Below, piece by piece: positions 1-13,356 of a DNA stretch of 64,000 nt. Made by a program: the position numbers and the translations under genes. Every line of letters starts with the position of its first letter. Position 1 is the first letter of the stretch. The notes beneath the pieces were generated by a model. It made no database searches and had not been told where the DNA came from. It was given only the letters and a program-made list of their open reading frames with translations. Source of the DNA: Chrysomallon squamiferum (taxonomy: Eukaryota; Mollusca; Gastropoda; Neomphalida; Peltospiridae); NCBI GenBank assembly GCA_012295275.1, contig CM022672.1, forward strand, positions 32,883,999 to 32,947,998, written 5' to 3'.

Positions 1-218
1 CTTGGTTTATGGGCTAAAAGTTTCAAAATGTTTTTATTTATTATTATTATTTATTTTTGTTTGGTTCTTTTTTATTCTGCTTTATATTTACCACTTTGGT
101 TTTAGATTGTGCATTTTTATTTTTATTGTATATTTTGTATGTGAATTTCTTGTATGTTAACTAAACAGATGATTTCTGTTCTTGTTGTTTTGTTTTTACA
201 TCTTGGTTTTTCATTTTG

Positions 219-497
219 CTTACTTCTTTATTCTCACCTAGTTCTGTTTGCTCTGTTGTTAACCTGTGTACATGTGACATCTATTTTCAGATCAAAATGA
301 GATATACACAGCTTACTTCTTTATTCTCACCTAGTTCTGTTTGTTCTGTTGTTAACCTCTGTACATGTGACATCTATTTTCAGATCAAAATGAGATATAC
401 ACAGCTTACTTCTTTATTCTCACCTAGTTCTGTTTGCTCTGTTGTTAACCTGTGTACATGTGACATCTATTTTCAGATCAAAATGAGATATACACAG
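219..497 (+). repeat. three 93-bp tandem units
   Basis: Three head-to-tail units start at 219, 312 and 405 and differ at only a couple of bases. Each contains a pyrimidine-rich stretch ending in ATTTTCAG followed by ATCAAAATGAGATATACACAG, so each carries something that looks like a 3' splice site. Because 93 is a multiple of three, one frame is open through all units and encodes a 31-residue repeat. I do not recognise the peptide, and no flanking gene supports it as coding. Most likely a young minisatellite. Confidence 0.85.
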
Positions 498-831
498 CCA
501 CACTGCTCTCCCTGTGTAGTAGAACTGATGTCAACATAATTCTGTTACCTATCGTAGATTTAAAAATCAAGTGTCTTAGAAGTGAATTTCAAAAATCTTC
601 TAATATCCCCAACAAACTTTACTTTTGGTTTGATTTTACTTCTTGGATTTCTCTAATGTCTTTCACTACTCACCTGGTTATACTAAAGATAGGGTTAAGT
701 GCTATGGACAGACTTCTGAATTCAGGTTTCATGGATCATGGGATCAAACCTTCCCAGATCTCTTTTCAGTTTATTTCCCATTCAACACTTTATTTTATTA
801 TTTGTTTAATGTCAGCTTGTTGTTATCACTG

Positions 832-1021
832 ACAGGATGTAGTAGTAGTAATAGTAGTAGTTGTATTAGTAGTAATAGTGTAGTAATAATAGTAGTAGTA
901 GTAGTAATAGTAGTAGTAGTAGTAGTAATAGTAGTAGTAGTAATAATAGTAGTAGTAGTAATAGTAGTAGTAGTAGTAATAGTAGTAGTAGTAGTAATAA
1001 TAGTAGTAGTAGTAATAATAA

Positions 1022-1066
<45 letters not shown>

Positions 1067-1068
1067 AC
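832..1068. repeat. imperfect (GTA)n microsatellite
   Basis: About 235 bp of GTA/TAG triplets broken by ATA and TTA variants; the last 45 bp or so are pure. It creates long poly-Val and poly-Tyr frames on the two strands. I take these to be artefacts of the repeat. Confidence 0.97.
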
Positions 1069-1079
1069 TGACAATTTTA

Positions 1080-3536
1080 ATGCATCTCAGTGCTCACTTT
1101 GGTCAATATCCCATTCCAACTTTATTTAAAATATTTAGCTTGCTGTTACTAAGATGGGAGTAGATGGTTTGAACACTGAATCAAGTCAAACTATGTGACA
1201 GGATCAGTTCTTCATAATGTTTTATTTTGTTAAGATTAAGGGAAAAAGTAATAGGGAGGAATAATCAGTGTAATAAATATTTCTGGAAAAATAGCATACA
1301 CACTCACAAACACACACAGAAGTATAATTCAGTCTGATATAAAACTAATAAAAAATAATAATGTTACAATAGAACAAAAATTTAGAAGTAATAATGCTAA
1401 AAGGTACTTTTGTGAATTTATAATAAATAATTAAATGTTAGCTTTTGACAAAATGTAAAACTTCAGTTGGAATGGGTAAACATTCTCATGAAAATAGAAA
1501 ATGTCATGTTTGTGATCTTCACAAAATTGGAAATGAATATCCTGTATATTTGAATGTGATAATGCTGCATTATTAAAGGTGCAAAAAGGTTTACCTGATA
1601 ATAATCAAGACGTAAGATTAAATTTACATATACTAACAGCAGGAATTACAGGTGTATTACTTAAAGTGCACAGAGATTTAACTGATAATTATACAAGATA
1701 TAAAATTATATTCACATATAACAACAGCAAGAATATTGTGTATTAAACAAAAGTAATGTCTGTTAATAGGAAATATATGTGAGAAACAAGGTGCATGTTA
1801 AATTTCCATTCATTTTGTGAGAATAAATTCGCTGTCATTCAGTGGTATCAACTTCAAATCAGTTTTGAACAAAAACCAGTTTCAACTATAATTAATAAAT
1901 AATGAATTCAGTCTGATCATTAAAAAAATAGACCCAAGAAATTGTAATAGAATGTATGTTAATAAGATAAAGATCAGTATTACAAAGTTTAACAATAACA
2001 TGTTCATAAAAAATAGAAATTATTCCTGAATGAAATAAGGATTCTGTTTGTAGTGATAGAAGTTTAACTGTACACTCGTGATGTCTTGAAAATTACTGTT
2101 GAAACATAAAATTAAATTCAGTGAAGTGTTTTGTTGTATTTAAAGAATTTTATTAACAGTTATTATTTCAAAAATATAAATCTGCTTTCACTTGGCAAAG
2201 ACTTAAATTATCATTACGTAATTCAAATAAAGCCTAAATGAAGTAATAATAACAATATTACTTCTAGTGGTATAACAATAATAATAATAAACTATGTATA
2301 ATAACAATAATAAATTATGTGGTAGACAGATAGACAAATTAGACTGAAGATAGGAAGGTATCATATAGGTACGTAAATGTGTAGACTGATACACAGAGTG
2401 TGTGTATATGTAAATATATAAACAGATACTTAGGCAAAGGAAGATATGTACAAACACACACATAAGCAAAGTTAATGCCAGTCAGATGGAAAGATATATA
2501 GATAGGTAAAAGATAAAAGCATGGTTGAAGCATGGATGTGTGGGTTAACAAATACATGAAACAGACAGATGTGTGTAGTGATGTATCAGTGTATGGATGG
2601 ATTTGATGGATACATTTAGGCTTCATGGATACAACTGAGAAGACTGACTGACTGACAGAGGGACTCAAAGACAGAGATGCAGAGAGATAATAAACCTGTG
2701 TACATTATACTTCAACAATTTAAATAAATATGAAGTTTAATAAATATAATAAGAAAATGTTAGAGTTGAGTACTGATCATCATCTTAAAGTCCAGAACCA
2801 GAATCAAATCCACAATCCAAACATTTTTGTAAAGATTTAGTTGAATATTCCCCTAACTAAATAATCCCATGAAACTCATTGAAAAAGACCAAAATAAATG
2901 AATAAATGAAATAATAATATTAAAATAAAATAAAATAAAATAAAATAAAAAAATAAAAGCAGACAAGAATTGCCCATCTTTTTGTTTCTCTTTCTCTCTC
3001 AGCACAACTGGATGGGGAACAGTTTACGAAGTACAGGAACAGATGATACTGATCACTAATGAATTAAGATTCAGTGACAGAGGCGTATCTGTCTAGTTGT
3101 AAGTATGTCATACATGACACTACATATATTAGAGGTGCAGTGGGAATTTAGTTATTTCAACCTTTCATTGTACCTGGAAGAGCCCAGTTATACACTGAGG
3201 AGTGTAGAGTGACTTCTGATCACTGTATTAGATACTGCACACAAGAGATGAGCAGACAGACACACAAACAGGTAGACAGAAGTGACAGAAAGTAGATGGA
3301 TGGATGCAGAGACCAGTGGAAGATGTTTGATTCTATAAATGGTATCATGGATGAATGTGTGGAGTTAGGTGGGAGACAATAATGGATGTAACATGAGATG
3401 GTTAGTCAGACAATAGATATTTCTAGTATTGTTTGTGAAGAGAATTTTAATCTGGAAATCCAGTCTGAGTTTGTCTATACTCAATGCTTAGTCTTAGTGG
3501 AAAATGGAATTTTTATTTTGGTGTGTTTGTATATTG

Positions 3537-3572
<36 letters not shown>

Positions 3573-5049
3573 TTGTATATTGGTGTGTATGTGTGTCTAT
3601 ATGTGTGTTTTGGAGAGACAATGGATATTAATAAAAAGGTAAATAACAATCTATAATTTTTTCATGAAGAAAGGACACTAAACACAGAACTTATGATACT
3701 CAGTGTTCATAATTATAACATTATTATTAAACATAATAAAATAATACATGTAATTATTGTATTTGGAGAAACACCCACAAACACTCACCCAGACATACAT
3801 ATATGTTCACACATACACATACCACCATACATACATACATGCATCTTTAATAATATTCATATATACACAGCATACATACATACATCCAGAAGTACATACA
3901 TTCACAACACACATACATTATAACATACATATATATTCTTGGTTCTCAATTTCATGGACTAATAGGTGGAACAAACATGTACATTTACCAGAGGTAATCA
4001 TGCAATAGGGAAATGGTGGTAAAAGTCAAATTCTGTGATTTTACACAAAGGTCTGTATCAAAGAGTATATATTATACAGAGATTTCAGTCAGCTGTAAAT
4101 ATATATATCTCAGTCTCAGGCAGGATTTAGCTTGGCTGTAGAGTGTCTGATGTAGGATCTATGTGTCTATACTATATATATATATACATGTATGTATGCA
4201 TGTATGTATGTATGTATGTATGTATGTATGTATAAATACAGTAGTATTAGAAACACAAGCTTCTTTTAAAACTGTGTTTGGCCAGCAAAAAACCTTCAGT
4301 ATTGCAGTATAATACTAGAATAATGGCAATTTGTCACAACAATCAGGCAGCACAGCAAGTATATAATATATATATATATGACTTATTTAAAACAAGTTGT
4401 GTTTTATAACTTTGGAATTATCCAATTGTGTTTCAGAATTAATTTATGTTCTGTAGTGCTAAATGTTAAAGAAAAGAACATTTGCAAGTAAACTTGTCTA
4501 AAACTCATCAACATTTTATTTCAGAAAAACCACTGTCTATTATTATTATTATTGTTGTTGTTGTTGTTATTATTATTAACCAGTTTTAATATACCAGTTT
4601 AAAATTTGTTTCCGTAAATTTCTGACAGAAATCTTTGAAGATGGTTTGCAGAAATTAGGACTCTAGAACTAGTTTGAAGTCATATTTATACTATTTGCAT
4701 ACATAATGGATGCATAATGAATATTCATAACTGTATGGATTATATATAAAACAAATTCATTCTCAAAAGTATTTTAGTTATCAAGTTAGAAACTAAACCA
4801 TGTAGAAAAATCTAAAACATATGATTTTGAATAATTTTAAGTAATAATAAGTGCATTAATCCAGAAAACAGTACTATTTATTATCTCATTAGAGAAATAG
4901 TAAATTATATCAAAATCATAAATCACAATAGTATCTAAATTAATGTAGTTTCATTTACCTAATGTAATGCAGTGTATAGATATATCAATAAGATAATCTC
5001 TATCTTTTAAATTAAATTATTATCATCATTGTCATTGGTATTAATACTG

Positions 5050-5096
<47 letters not shown>

Positions 5097-6240
5097 TATT
5101 AAGGTGCTTGGAAGTTATGAATGTAGTTTCAAAATAAGTGAGCTAATTCACTGATAAACATTACACATGATTAAAAATATTTTTTCAAATTGTTTTAAAG
5201 AAATAAATTATTTAGTAAAATGTTTATTCACATACTATGACGTAGCTTTGTTTTGAACCAAACATTTAACTTATCCCTACACTTATTCTCATCCTAACCC
5301 TTCCCTCTCCATTATTCTAAACATATTTAACAACACATTAATAAAAAACAATATTATTTTATTTTTAAATTTTACTTGAAAGGTAAATTTGTATTAAGAC
5401 AAATTTGATTTTAAAGCAAACCCTGATTTTAACCATAACATTATGATTAACAGTAATACTAAAGCTATTTATAAAATGAAACATTTATTAACCATCAAAC
5501 GTTATTTTCATATCTGTTACCAAATACTGACCCTGTTCTAAACAAAGTAATAATAATAAATTAAATATGCTTAAATAAATAAATAAATATAAAATTCAGC
5601 TACATTTTATTTTAATTCTAACCCTAACTCTAACCCTAACCTAATTACTAAAACTATCTAAACTTTTAGACTATAAGTCTAAAGTCTATACTTTCACAGA
5701 CATTTATTTAATTAAAATTGGAAAGTTCCTTTAAACCTAGTAAATAGCCATGGAAGTAATTTGCACTTTGCCTATATAACAGATTGCTTATTGCAATTAA
5801 ATGTTATTTTCAGTCTAATCCTTGCCTTGATGTAAAATGTATCTTAAATGAAGGATGTATTGAATTAAATTAAGTTTTAAATAGATTTCCTAGCACTGAA
5901 TTTAATCATATCCATAATCTTAAATCTAATGAATCCTAAATACAATATTAATCTTAGATTTGAACCAAGCCTCATCATTACTTGTTGTTACAGCTAAATT
6001 TTACTGACAGATTAGATTTTGAAAAAAAAATAATGTCTTAGTCTTAACAGTCTCTCTCTCTCTCATATGAATAGAGAAGAAGAGATTTTCAAATTTACTG
6101 ATGTGATGTCTGATATTTTCTAATACATAATCAGGAATTATTATAAATCTGTATAAATAGTAAATTACTTAATGTGATTTTTGTAACAAATATCAGTTTC
6201 TACAAAGATTAAATAAACATTGCTAATCACAATCTATTTC
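1080..6240. other. AT-rich intergenic stretch, no gene seen
   Basis: No recognisable coding exon was found on either strand. It holds (GT)n at about 3538-3570, CATA/CACA-rich DNA at 3775-3930, (GTAT)n at about 4185-4235, (TTA)n at about 5053-5097, and a short stretch of CCCTAA-like words at about 5620-5645. The frames present are short and driven by these repeats. Confidence 0.6.
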
Positions 6241-6247
6241 AGATGCT

Positions 6248-8005
6248 AGTATATAATTACATATCTCAGGAAAACATAATGTTAGGACACCGAAAGGCCT
6301 AATCATCATATACTGGAACAGGTGGGAAACTTGCATTTGAAACATCAATCAAACTGAAGTTTATCTTTTCTTAAATTTACACCATCAATTTTCTGGAACC
6401 CTTCAAAAAACTTTCCACATTATTATTTTTGTCACATTGATAATAAATTAACAAAACTCCTCTGACCAGTGTCTGATGACTCTAAAACACACAGACATTT
6501 ACATTTGTAAATTAAATAATAGTTTTATTAGAGGCTGCATCAATAATTTTTCTTTATTATATATGTATATATATATATTAAAAGGTTAACAGTGCAGAAG
6601 TTCACATGAGTTCCAAGCACCAAACAGTATCAGTGACTATAACAGTTGTTGTCTTCTCAACTAGTCTGTGATTTGTTTTCTCTTTGTGTTACAAACATTT
6701 CAACCTGAATCAGAAAATTCAAATAATTTTGTACAGCTACTAATATATAAGAATCTATAATGTTTATTGAGTTTCGGTTAATGTACCAAAACTATGTAAA
6801 TAAAAAATGTTCCTCACCTTAGGATGTTTGATAATGCTAGCTAAAAATATTAAATTAAAAATAGAATACAAAATAATTTGAAATATTTATTTCAACAAAA
6901 AAACAAGTTATATCAAAACTACTTTTTCATATAAAAAGACATAATTTTGGAAAAATGTTATAAAAATCCTTAAATACAAATTTAGAAAAACATGATATAA
7001 TTGAACTTTTAAATTAAATTTGTTTTAAAATGTTTTATAAGGTTTTTAAGATCAGAGCCAAGGGTGTTGTAAAATATAAAAATACCAAGATTTCTGATCT
7101 ATCCAACAAAAGTATAATAATAAAACATTCAAAATAATGAAATAAAAAATACCAAGATATTTATTTACAGAAGAAAATAACAAATAACTTGTAATCTGAA
7201 AATTATTTATTCAGAAAATTTATATATTCTGATTTATCTTCCAAAAACTCATAAAATTATCTACTTCCATTTTATGTTTTATTAAGATATGTTTATTGGC
7301 TAAATCTTTACCAGAAGTCTTGGTGTTCTTTGTTATTTTATATTTGGTATAGATAATTCAGTAGATTTAAAAAATAAAATAAAATAAGAAATACAAAAAA
7401 ATAAAACAGAAAAATGAAATTATCTCCCCTGGACCAAACACATTTATATAAAATGTGTATTTTATTTTCAAAGCAATAATCAAGTATTTCTAACATAAAT
7501 CATTTTTAAAAAATAAAGTCTTTTTCACAGACCTGACTGTACTTGCTACTGTGTCTGGTCCAAACATTATGTATGTAACTATATCTTGTATGAACAACAT
7601 TGTGACTTCCAATCTGAAATCACAGTTTCACAGTTTTATAAATTATTCACTAAGTGTAGTCCATGACTCACACAAGTGATGTTTTTAAACCTTTGTTTGG
7701 TGTGGATTTTTCTAAAAGTTATCAGTATTCTCCAAGCATTCAGCTTCTTTTTTTTTTCTTTTTTTTTAGATGTTTCATCTTCTGCTATTTCTTCTGCTTG
7801 CTTAGTTCAGTGTGATCAGAAAATTTCAAAAACTTGGAGGCAAACTCAAGAAGCCATTTAGAATGAACAGATGATTATCATTAACACTTTTCATTATAAA
7901 CAACCCTGAAATATTTAAAACAAAAATAAATGTGTTTTTATTAAAACTAAAATAATATTCAGAATTGTATAAACAGTATTAATTTGTGCTGATTATTAAA
8001 ATTTA
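6248..8005 (-). repeat. left arm of long inverted repeat
   Basis: This stretch is the reverse complement of 11535-13710 with small indels. Landmarks pair in reverse order. The GTTAGGACAC-containing word near 6281 matches 13619-13633. CCAAGGGTGTTGT near 7059 matches ACAGCACCCTTGG near 12431. AACAACCCTGAAAT near 7900 matches the exon start at 11607. The arm runs out a few bases before the N gap. Its inner end carries an inverted copy of the last DHX8-like exon. Confidence 0.9.
7735..7905 (-). pseudogene. inverted copy of DHX8/PRP22-like last exon
   Basis: On the minus strand, after a TTTCAG acceptor, the reading begins VVYNEKC and then meets three stops. It resumes as KWLLEFASKFLKFSDHTELS and then KQKK before another stop. 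DHX8 helicases end with a closely similar stretch (WVVYHEL, then RWLVEFAPAFFKVSD, then KQKK). The order and spacing fit the plus-strand copies at 11607 and 33744. It is plainly non-functional: several stops and no upstream exons on this strand within the arm. Confidence 0.8.
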
Positions 8006-8017
8006 CTTGAAACAAAA

Positions 8018-8217
8018 NNNNNNNNNNNNNNNNNNNNNNNNNNNNNNNNNNNNNNNNNNNNNNNNNNNNNNNNNNNNNNNNNNNNNNNNNNNNNNNNNNN
8101 NNNNNNNNNNNNNNNNNNNNNNNNNNNNNNNNNNNNNNNNNNNNNNNNNNNNNNNNNNNNNNNNNNNNNNNNNNNNNNNNNNNNNNNNNNNNNNNNNNNN
8201 NNNNNNNNNNNNNNNNN
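8018..8217. other. assembly gap of 200 N
   Basis: Exactly 200 N, probably a fixed-size placeholder. It falls between the left inverted arm and the duplicated DHX8 block, so the left border of that block in copy 1 cannot be read. Confidence 0.99.
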
Positions 8218-8689
8218 ATTTTGATATTAATAAACTCCAAGAACAATATATTTCTGAACTGAGATATATTATCCAGGATAACAATTAAACAGTATTATAA
8301 ATTTGAAAAAAACAACAACAACCAAAAAAAAAAAAAAAAAAAAAACCCACATAAAAATAATAAATAAATAAATAAAGAAATAAATAAATAAAAAAAAAAA
8401 AATGAAAAGAAAGAAAGCAAATATTTATGAAAAAACATATATAATAGAAAGTAAATACAACAAATCACTTTTCTTTTCAATCTAATAACTATTGAAACAG
8501 CCCTATTTTTGCTTATTTATATACTATATTTAAAATAACAAAATTTAACTCTATAACTATTTAAAGTAAAAACAGTTCACACGTGAACCTGCTGTTTTTT
8601 CAGTATTTAACAAGTTATTAATGTGTTTATCTCTTGATTACAAAATTTGTTGAAATTACTCGTGGTTTGAGATTATGGTTTCCTTTCTA

Positions 8690-8830
8690 CTGTCGCATTC
8701 GGGAAGGTTCGGAATGATCCGAATGGTCACGACCAGTTTTAACGATCCTGAGTCAGCGAGACTCGCGGTTTTGTTTATCAAGACTACAGTTAACCACATG
8801 CATATCCGGCGTTCACAGTTAGTGTTTACA
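8690..8830. other. conserved GC-richer block upstream of the DHX8 pseudogene (copy 1)
   Basis: A CpG-containing block in very AT-rich DNA, conserved in copy 2 at about 30775-30935. It includes GGGAAGGTTCGGAATGATCC. I cannot assign it. It could be an old promoter or first exon, or part of a transposon. Copy 2 carries about 22 extra bases inside it. Confidence 0.35.
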
Positions 8831-9350
8831 AAAAAAATATTGGCAAAATAAAATAAGCCAGTACGTCCAATTTATCGAACTACGAGCAAACATTTTACGT
8901 TAAATAAATATTTGAGATAAAGTAATTAATAGTGGCTCTTGAATTATAACTTATAGGTAAACAGGTCAAGTCGCCCAAACGGATCTTTGGCCATTTCAAG
9001 CCCGCTGCCCTGTATTAGTGTTTAAGTGTATTACAGAGTATACAGTATAACTGTAGTGTATATTATACAATATAGGCCTATATACATATTTCGCAAAGTA
9101 ATATTTAAAACTATATATGTATATACACAGTTTTAATATACTAGCTGTTATGAAGTGGACAGGTATATTTAAAAATGTATTTAAAATTTTGTTGTGTGTG
9201 AAAAACATTGTTTTATATATATTTATCATGCTGATATTTTGAAGTAAAATACAGTTGTTATTGTTCTTGTTATTATTGTTGTTGTTGTTGTAAAATCTTG
9301 TACAACTATTAATCATGTATATTTGTTATATATTTATTTTGTATTTACAG

Positions 9351-11770
9351 ATGGTTGAATTTCCACTGGAGTCCATATTGTCCAAGATGTTTGTCATGTC
9401 ATTTCACTTGGCCTGTAGTTCTGGAATTGTCACAGTTGTGTCTGTGTTGTCTGTGCAAAGTGATTTATACAGACCAGAGGTTTGAAATTCATTTTTTGTA
9501 TTGGTATCACATATATGATAAAGCTATTATAACATTAAACATCCAAAATTATTATTAAACAAATTTTACATAAAACATCTTTTGTATTGAAGATGAAAAA
9601 AAATACATACAAGGAAATGAATTTATTGTTTTTAAAAACAGAAAGAAGTAAAATTATTCATGAATAAAATAAATGATTTTTCCTCCATCCTAAAGATTTT
9701 TATTTTTATTTTTTTGTTTTTATATTTATGGGAAATAATCTTTTTTAAGAAAAATGTTTTTTCACACAATGAAAGTTTTGTCACTAAACTGGAAAAAAAA
9801 CTTGAAGCTTTCATTTTCCTTTTTGTTGGTTATTATGAACAATAATAAAATACAGAAAAATCTCAGCAAAATCAATTTATTCTGAATAAATAATTTGTTA
9901 TTCTAATATTTTAGGTGATATTTAAATAGTAATTTGTTTTTGTTTCCAGAGATTACCAATGATAAATTTTATAATTCTTTTTTTTTTTTTTTTTTTTTTA
10001 ATTAACTGTAATTTTATTTATTAGAGTTATCAGTCATAAATGTTAATTTTTTTTAGTTAACTCGTTTCATTATTAAGGTTTGTCAATGATAAATGTAATT
10101 TATGACTTTACAGGATAAACAAGCTCTTTCTGTTCAGAAAAAAGGCCAGGTTTCTTCAGGCCAAGTATGACCGCTTGATCATGTGTGTAGTGCACAGTTC
10201 AGTGAAGAACAGACACTTCTCCAGTCCTGACTGTTAAGAGAAATTTGTACAGACTCAGACACTCAGATGTACTCAACATGTTTGTAAACAGATGCTGGGT
10301 AGAATGGACAGGTAATTCAGTTTACTACCAGATTTTATAAAGATTAAATTTAAAATAATAAATTACTTAATTTCACCTGAGAATGTTTTAATATTAATAT
10401 TATTACATATAAATTTGTTGTTTATTTGTAAATACAGACTTTGTCATTGATTCACCAATAGTGATAACATAGCTGTAAGAGGAAATAGTCAATTGAATAT
10501 GCATTTTAGAAAGTTTAAATTTAAAAATTAAGAATAAGTTAAAGATTATAGATTTTATGTTATCAATTTAAAAAAAGTAAAAAATAAAAATAAATAAGTA
10601 TGTTTTATTTTTAAAATTATTAGATTCATACTTAAAGGTTCTGACTTGATTTGTTCACACTTGTGTTAAACACACACACCCCCAGATAATTAAAATACAG
10701 GAAAAAACAAGAAATATTTTGATAAATACAGCTTGACTTTATTTCATTTCAGTCAAATTTTATTTCACTCTACATATATCTTAAGTTGAGAAGAAATTCA
10801 AATGAAGAAATAAAATTATAATAGTTGTTCTACAAAAATGTACAATTAATGTTTTATTTTCAGAAACAAGCTGGATGTTATGTCAGAATCACCACAGAGT
10901 ACAGAAATCTATTTGCAGCAGATTCTCACAGCAAAGAAATCACAGGACAGTTACAGACAATCAGATGTTTTACATCAGTGCTGTTTTAACAGGCTGAGTG
11001 ATTGGTAAGTAAAGTGTATGTACATTACATTTGTAATACTATTAGACATTTTTGTTTTAAATGTAATGTCTTGTCTGGTTTTGTGGACACAAGCAGGTGT
11101 TGTACACAGAGTACAGAAATCTATTTACAGCAGATTCTTCACATCATGTTAGTTTAACTGTCTGCTTGACTGGTAAATAAATGTAAAAGTATCTCTCACA
11201 AATTTTAATAAACTTTTCCATCAGGCCTTTCGGTAACCATGAAGTGTGAAAAATAATGTTAAATGGTCTGTTTCAGATGACAGTTATTATTTTTGATAAT
11301 GACAGTGAGAGCAAAACCCTTTACCTTTTCACTGTTAATTAAGACAGCAATTTTTATGTTCAATTTTCAGTGTACATTTTTTAATACACCAGTAACAGAC
11401 TCCCAAACTCAAGATTGATACAAAAATCTGTTACTTCTTAGCACAGTTCTCTACTATTAAGTCACAAAACATCAGATTTGAATTTTATCTAGTGTTCATT
11501 TTACATGTCAAATTGTATAATCCACATTAAGAGGTAAATTTTATACAATTCTGAATATTATTTTAGTTTTAATAAAAACACATTTATTTTTGTTTTAAAT
11601 TTTCAGGGTTGTTTATCATGAGAAGTGTTAATGATAATCATCTGTTCATTCTAAATGGGTTCTTGAGTTTACCTCCAAGTTTTTCAAGTTTTCTGATCAT
11701 ACTGAACTAAGGAAGCAGAAGAAATAGAAGATGAAATATCTCCACACAAAAATAAAAAGAAGCTGAATGC
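9351..11770 (+). pseudogene. DHX8-like: DHX8/PRP22-like helicase C-terminus pseudogene, copy 1
   Basis: Four exon remnants with intact-looking GT/AG borders lie at 9351-9479, 10114-10311, 10864-11004 and 11607-about 11770. Exon a (43 codons, fully open) reads MVEFPLESILSKMF and later VSVLSVQSDLYRP. Exon b starts DKQALSVQKK, then loses frame in a six-A run at about 10139-10144 and has a stop near 10229. Exon c begins NKLDVMSES, and the c/d junction restores WVVYHE. Exon d has three consecutive stops, then KWVLEFTSKFFKFSD. DHX8/PRP22 are DEAH helicases that release spliced mRNA from the spliceosome; this matches the end of the winged-helix/ratchet region and the OB-fold. The helicase core is absent. 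Retained introns argue for DNA-level duplication, not retroposition. The parental gene is not in this window. Confidence 0.85.
11110..11178 (+). pseudogene. decayed duplicate of DHX8-like exon c
   Basis: A shortened repeat of exon c, with CACAGAGTACAGAAATCTAT and an end resembling that exon (CTTGACTGGTAAATAAA against GTGATTGGTAAGTAAA). The middle of the exon is deleted. The same remnant is at about 33240-33310 in copy 2, so it predates the segmental duplication. Confidence 0.7.
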
Positions 11771-13193
11771 TTGAAGAATACTGAGAACTTCTAGAAAAAT
11801 TCACACCTAACAAAAGTTTAAAAACATAGACTACACTTACTGGATAATTTATAAAACTGAAACTGTGGTTTCAGATTGGAAGATGTAGTTACCTACAGAC
11901 CAATATACATAATGCTAGGACCAGACACAGCACCACCTTCAGTCAGATCTGTGAAAAAAAAAAAAACTTTAATTTTTAAAAATGATTTATGTTAGAAATA
12001 CTTGATTACAGGATTAAAAAAAAAAGTACACATTTTATATAAAGATGTTTGGTCCAGGGGAGATAATTTAATTTTTCTGTTTTATTTTTTGTATTTCTTA
12101 TTTTATTTTATTTTTTAAATCTACTGAATTATCTATACCAAATATAAAATAACAAAGAACACCAAGACTTCTGGTAAAGATTTAGCCAATAAACTTATCT
12201 TAATAAAACATAAAATGGAAATAGATAATTTTAAGTTTTTTGGAAGATAAAATCAGAAATTAGACATTTTCTTAATAAACAATTTTCAGATTACAAGTTA
12301 TTTATTAAGCCTCTAACTTTTTTCTAAACAAATGCCTTGGCCTTTTTTTTTTTTTTTTTTTTCATTTTGAATGTTTTATTATTGTACTTTTTGTTGGATA
12401 GATCAGAAATCTTGGTATTTTTATATTTTACAGCACCCTTGGCTGTCATCTTAAAAATCTTATAAAACATTTTAAAACTCTTAATTTGAAAGTTCAATAA
12501 TATTTTATAAAATGCTTTTCTAAATTTTTAATTAAGGACTTTTATTACATTTTTCTAAAATTATGCTTTTTATATGAAAAAGTATTTTTGATATTAACTT
12601 GTTTTCTTGTTGAAATAAACATTTCGAATTATTTTATATTCTGTTTTTAATCTAATATCTTTAGCTAGCATTATCAAACATCCTAAGATGAGGAATATTT
12701 TTATTTATTTGGTTTTGGTACATAAACCGAAACTTAATAAACATTACAAATTCTTGTATATTAGTAGCTGTACAAAATTATTTGAATTTTCTGATTCAGG
12801 TTGAGTGCACGAAATGTCCATAACATAGAGAGAAAAAAAAATTACAGACTAGTTTAAACCGTTTGTTTTAAGAAAAGTAAATAAAATTTGATTACATATA
12901 TTTATTTATTTGTATTTCTATAACTGAAAAACAAATCAAGATTTCACCCATTTTATCTAGTCAGCAAGAGATATAAACATTTACTCAGTCTGTCAGGGTT
13001 TTTTCTTTATGCTGTCAAAACAGAAGTGAAAATGTCAGCCTAAGAGAAACACACTCAACTTTAAAATCTCATGTGTCACTGAATGATGTGTAGATTGGGA
13101 AAAAATACCAGACTGCAGCACCGCAAGGAGACAACAACTGTCACTGATACTGTTTGGTGCTTGGAGTTGATGTGAACTTCTGCACTGTTAACC

Positions 13194-13241
<48 letters not shown>

Positions 13242-13309
13242 TAAATAATACAGTTTTATTACAGGCTGCATCAATAATTTGTCTTTATATATGTGTATCT
13301 ATGTATATA

Positions 13310-13356
<47 letters not shown>

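Larger units (their letters stand above)
8218..12300 (+). repeat. segmental duplication, copy 1
   Basis: This is colinear and highly similar to 30317-34435 in the same orientation, including introns, simple repeats and non-coding DNA. Copy 2 has a small insertion near 30785 and a longer (GTT)n at 31375-31424. Similarity stops near 12300, where copy 2 enters the 63-bp minisatellite. Copy 1 continues into the rest of the right inverted arm. The left border is hidden by the N gap. Confidence 0.93.

Noticed and set aside
643-1074. Long poly-Val and poly-Tyr open frames
   Set aside because: Produced by the (GTA)n microsatellite on both strands; no flanking coding signal.
5610-5650. CCCTAA-like words, possible interstitial telomere repeat
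   Set aside because: Only a few irregular copies mixed with other AACC words; too short and degenerate. A similar TTAGGG scatter near 28055-28095 was rejected for the same reason.
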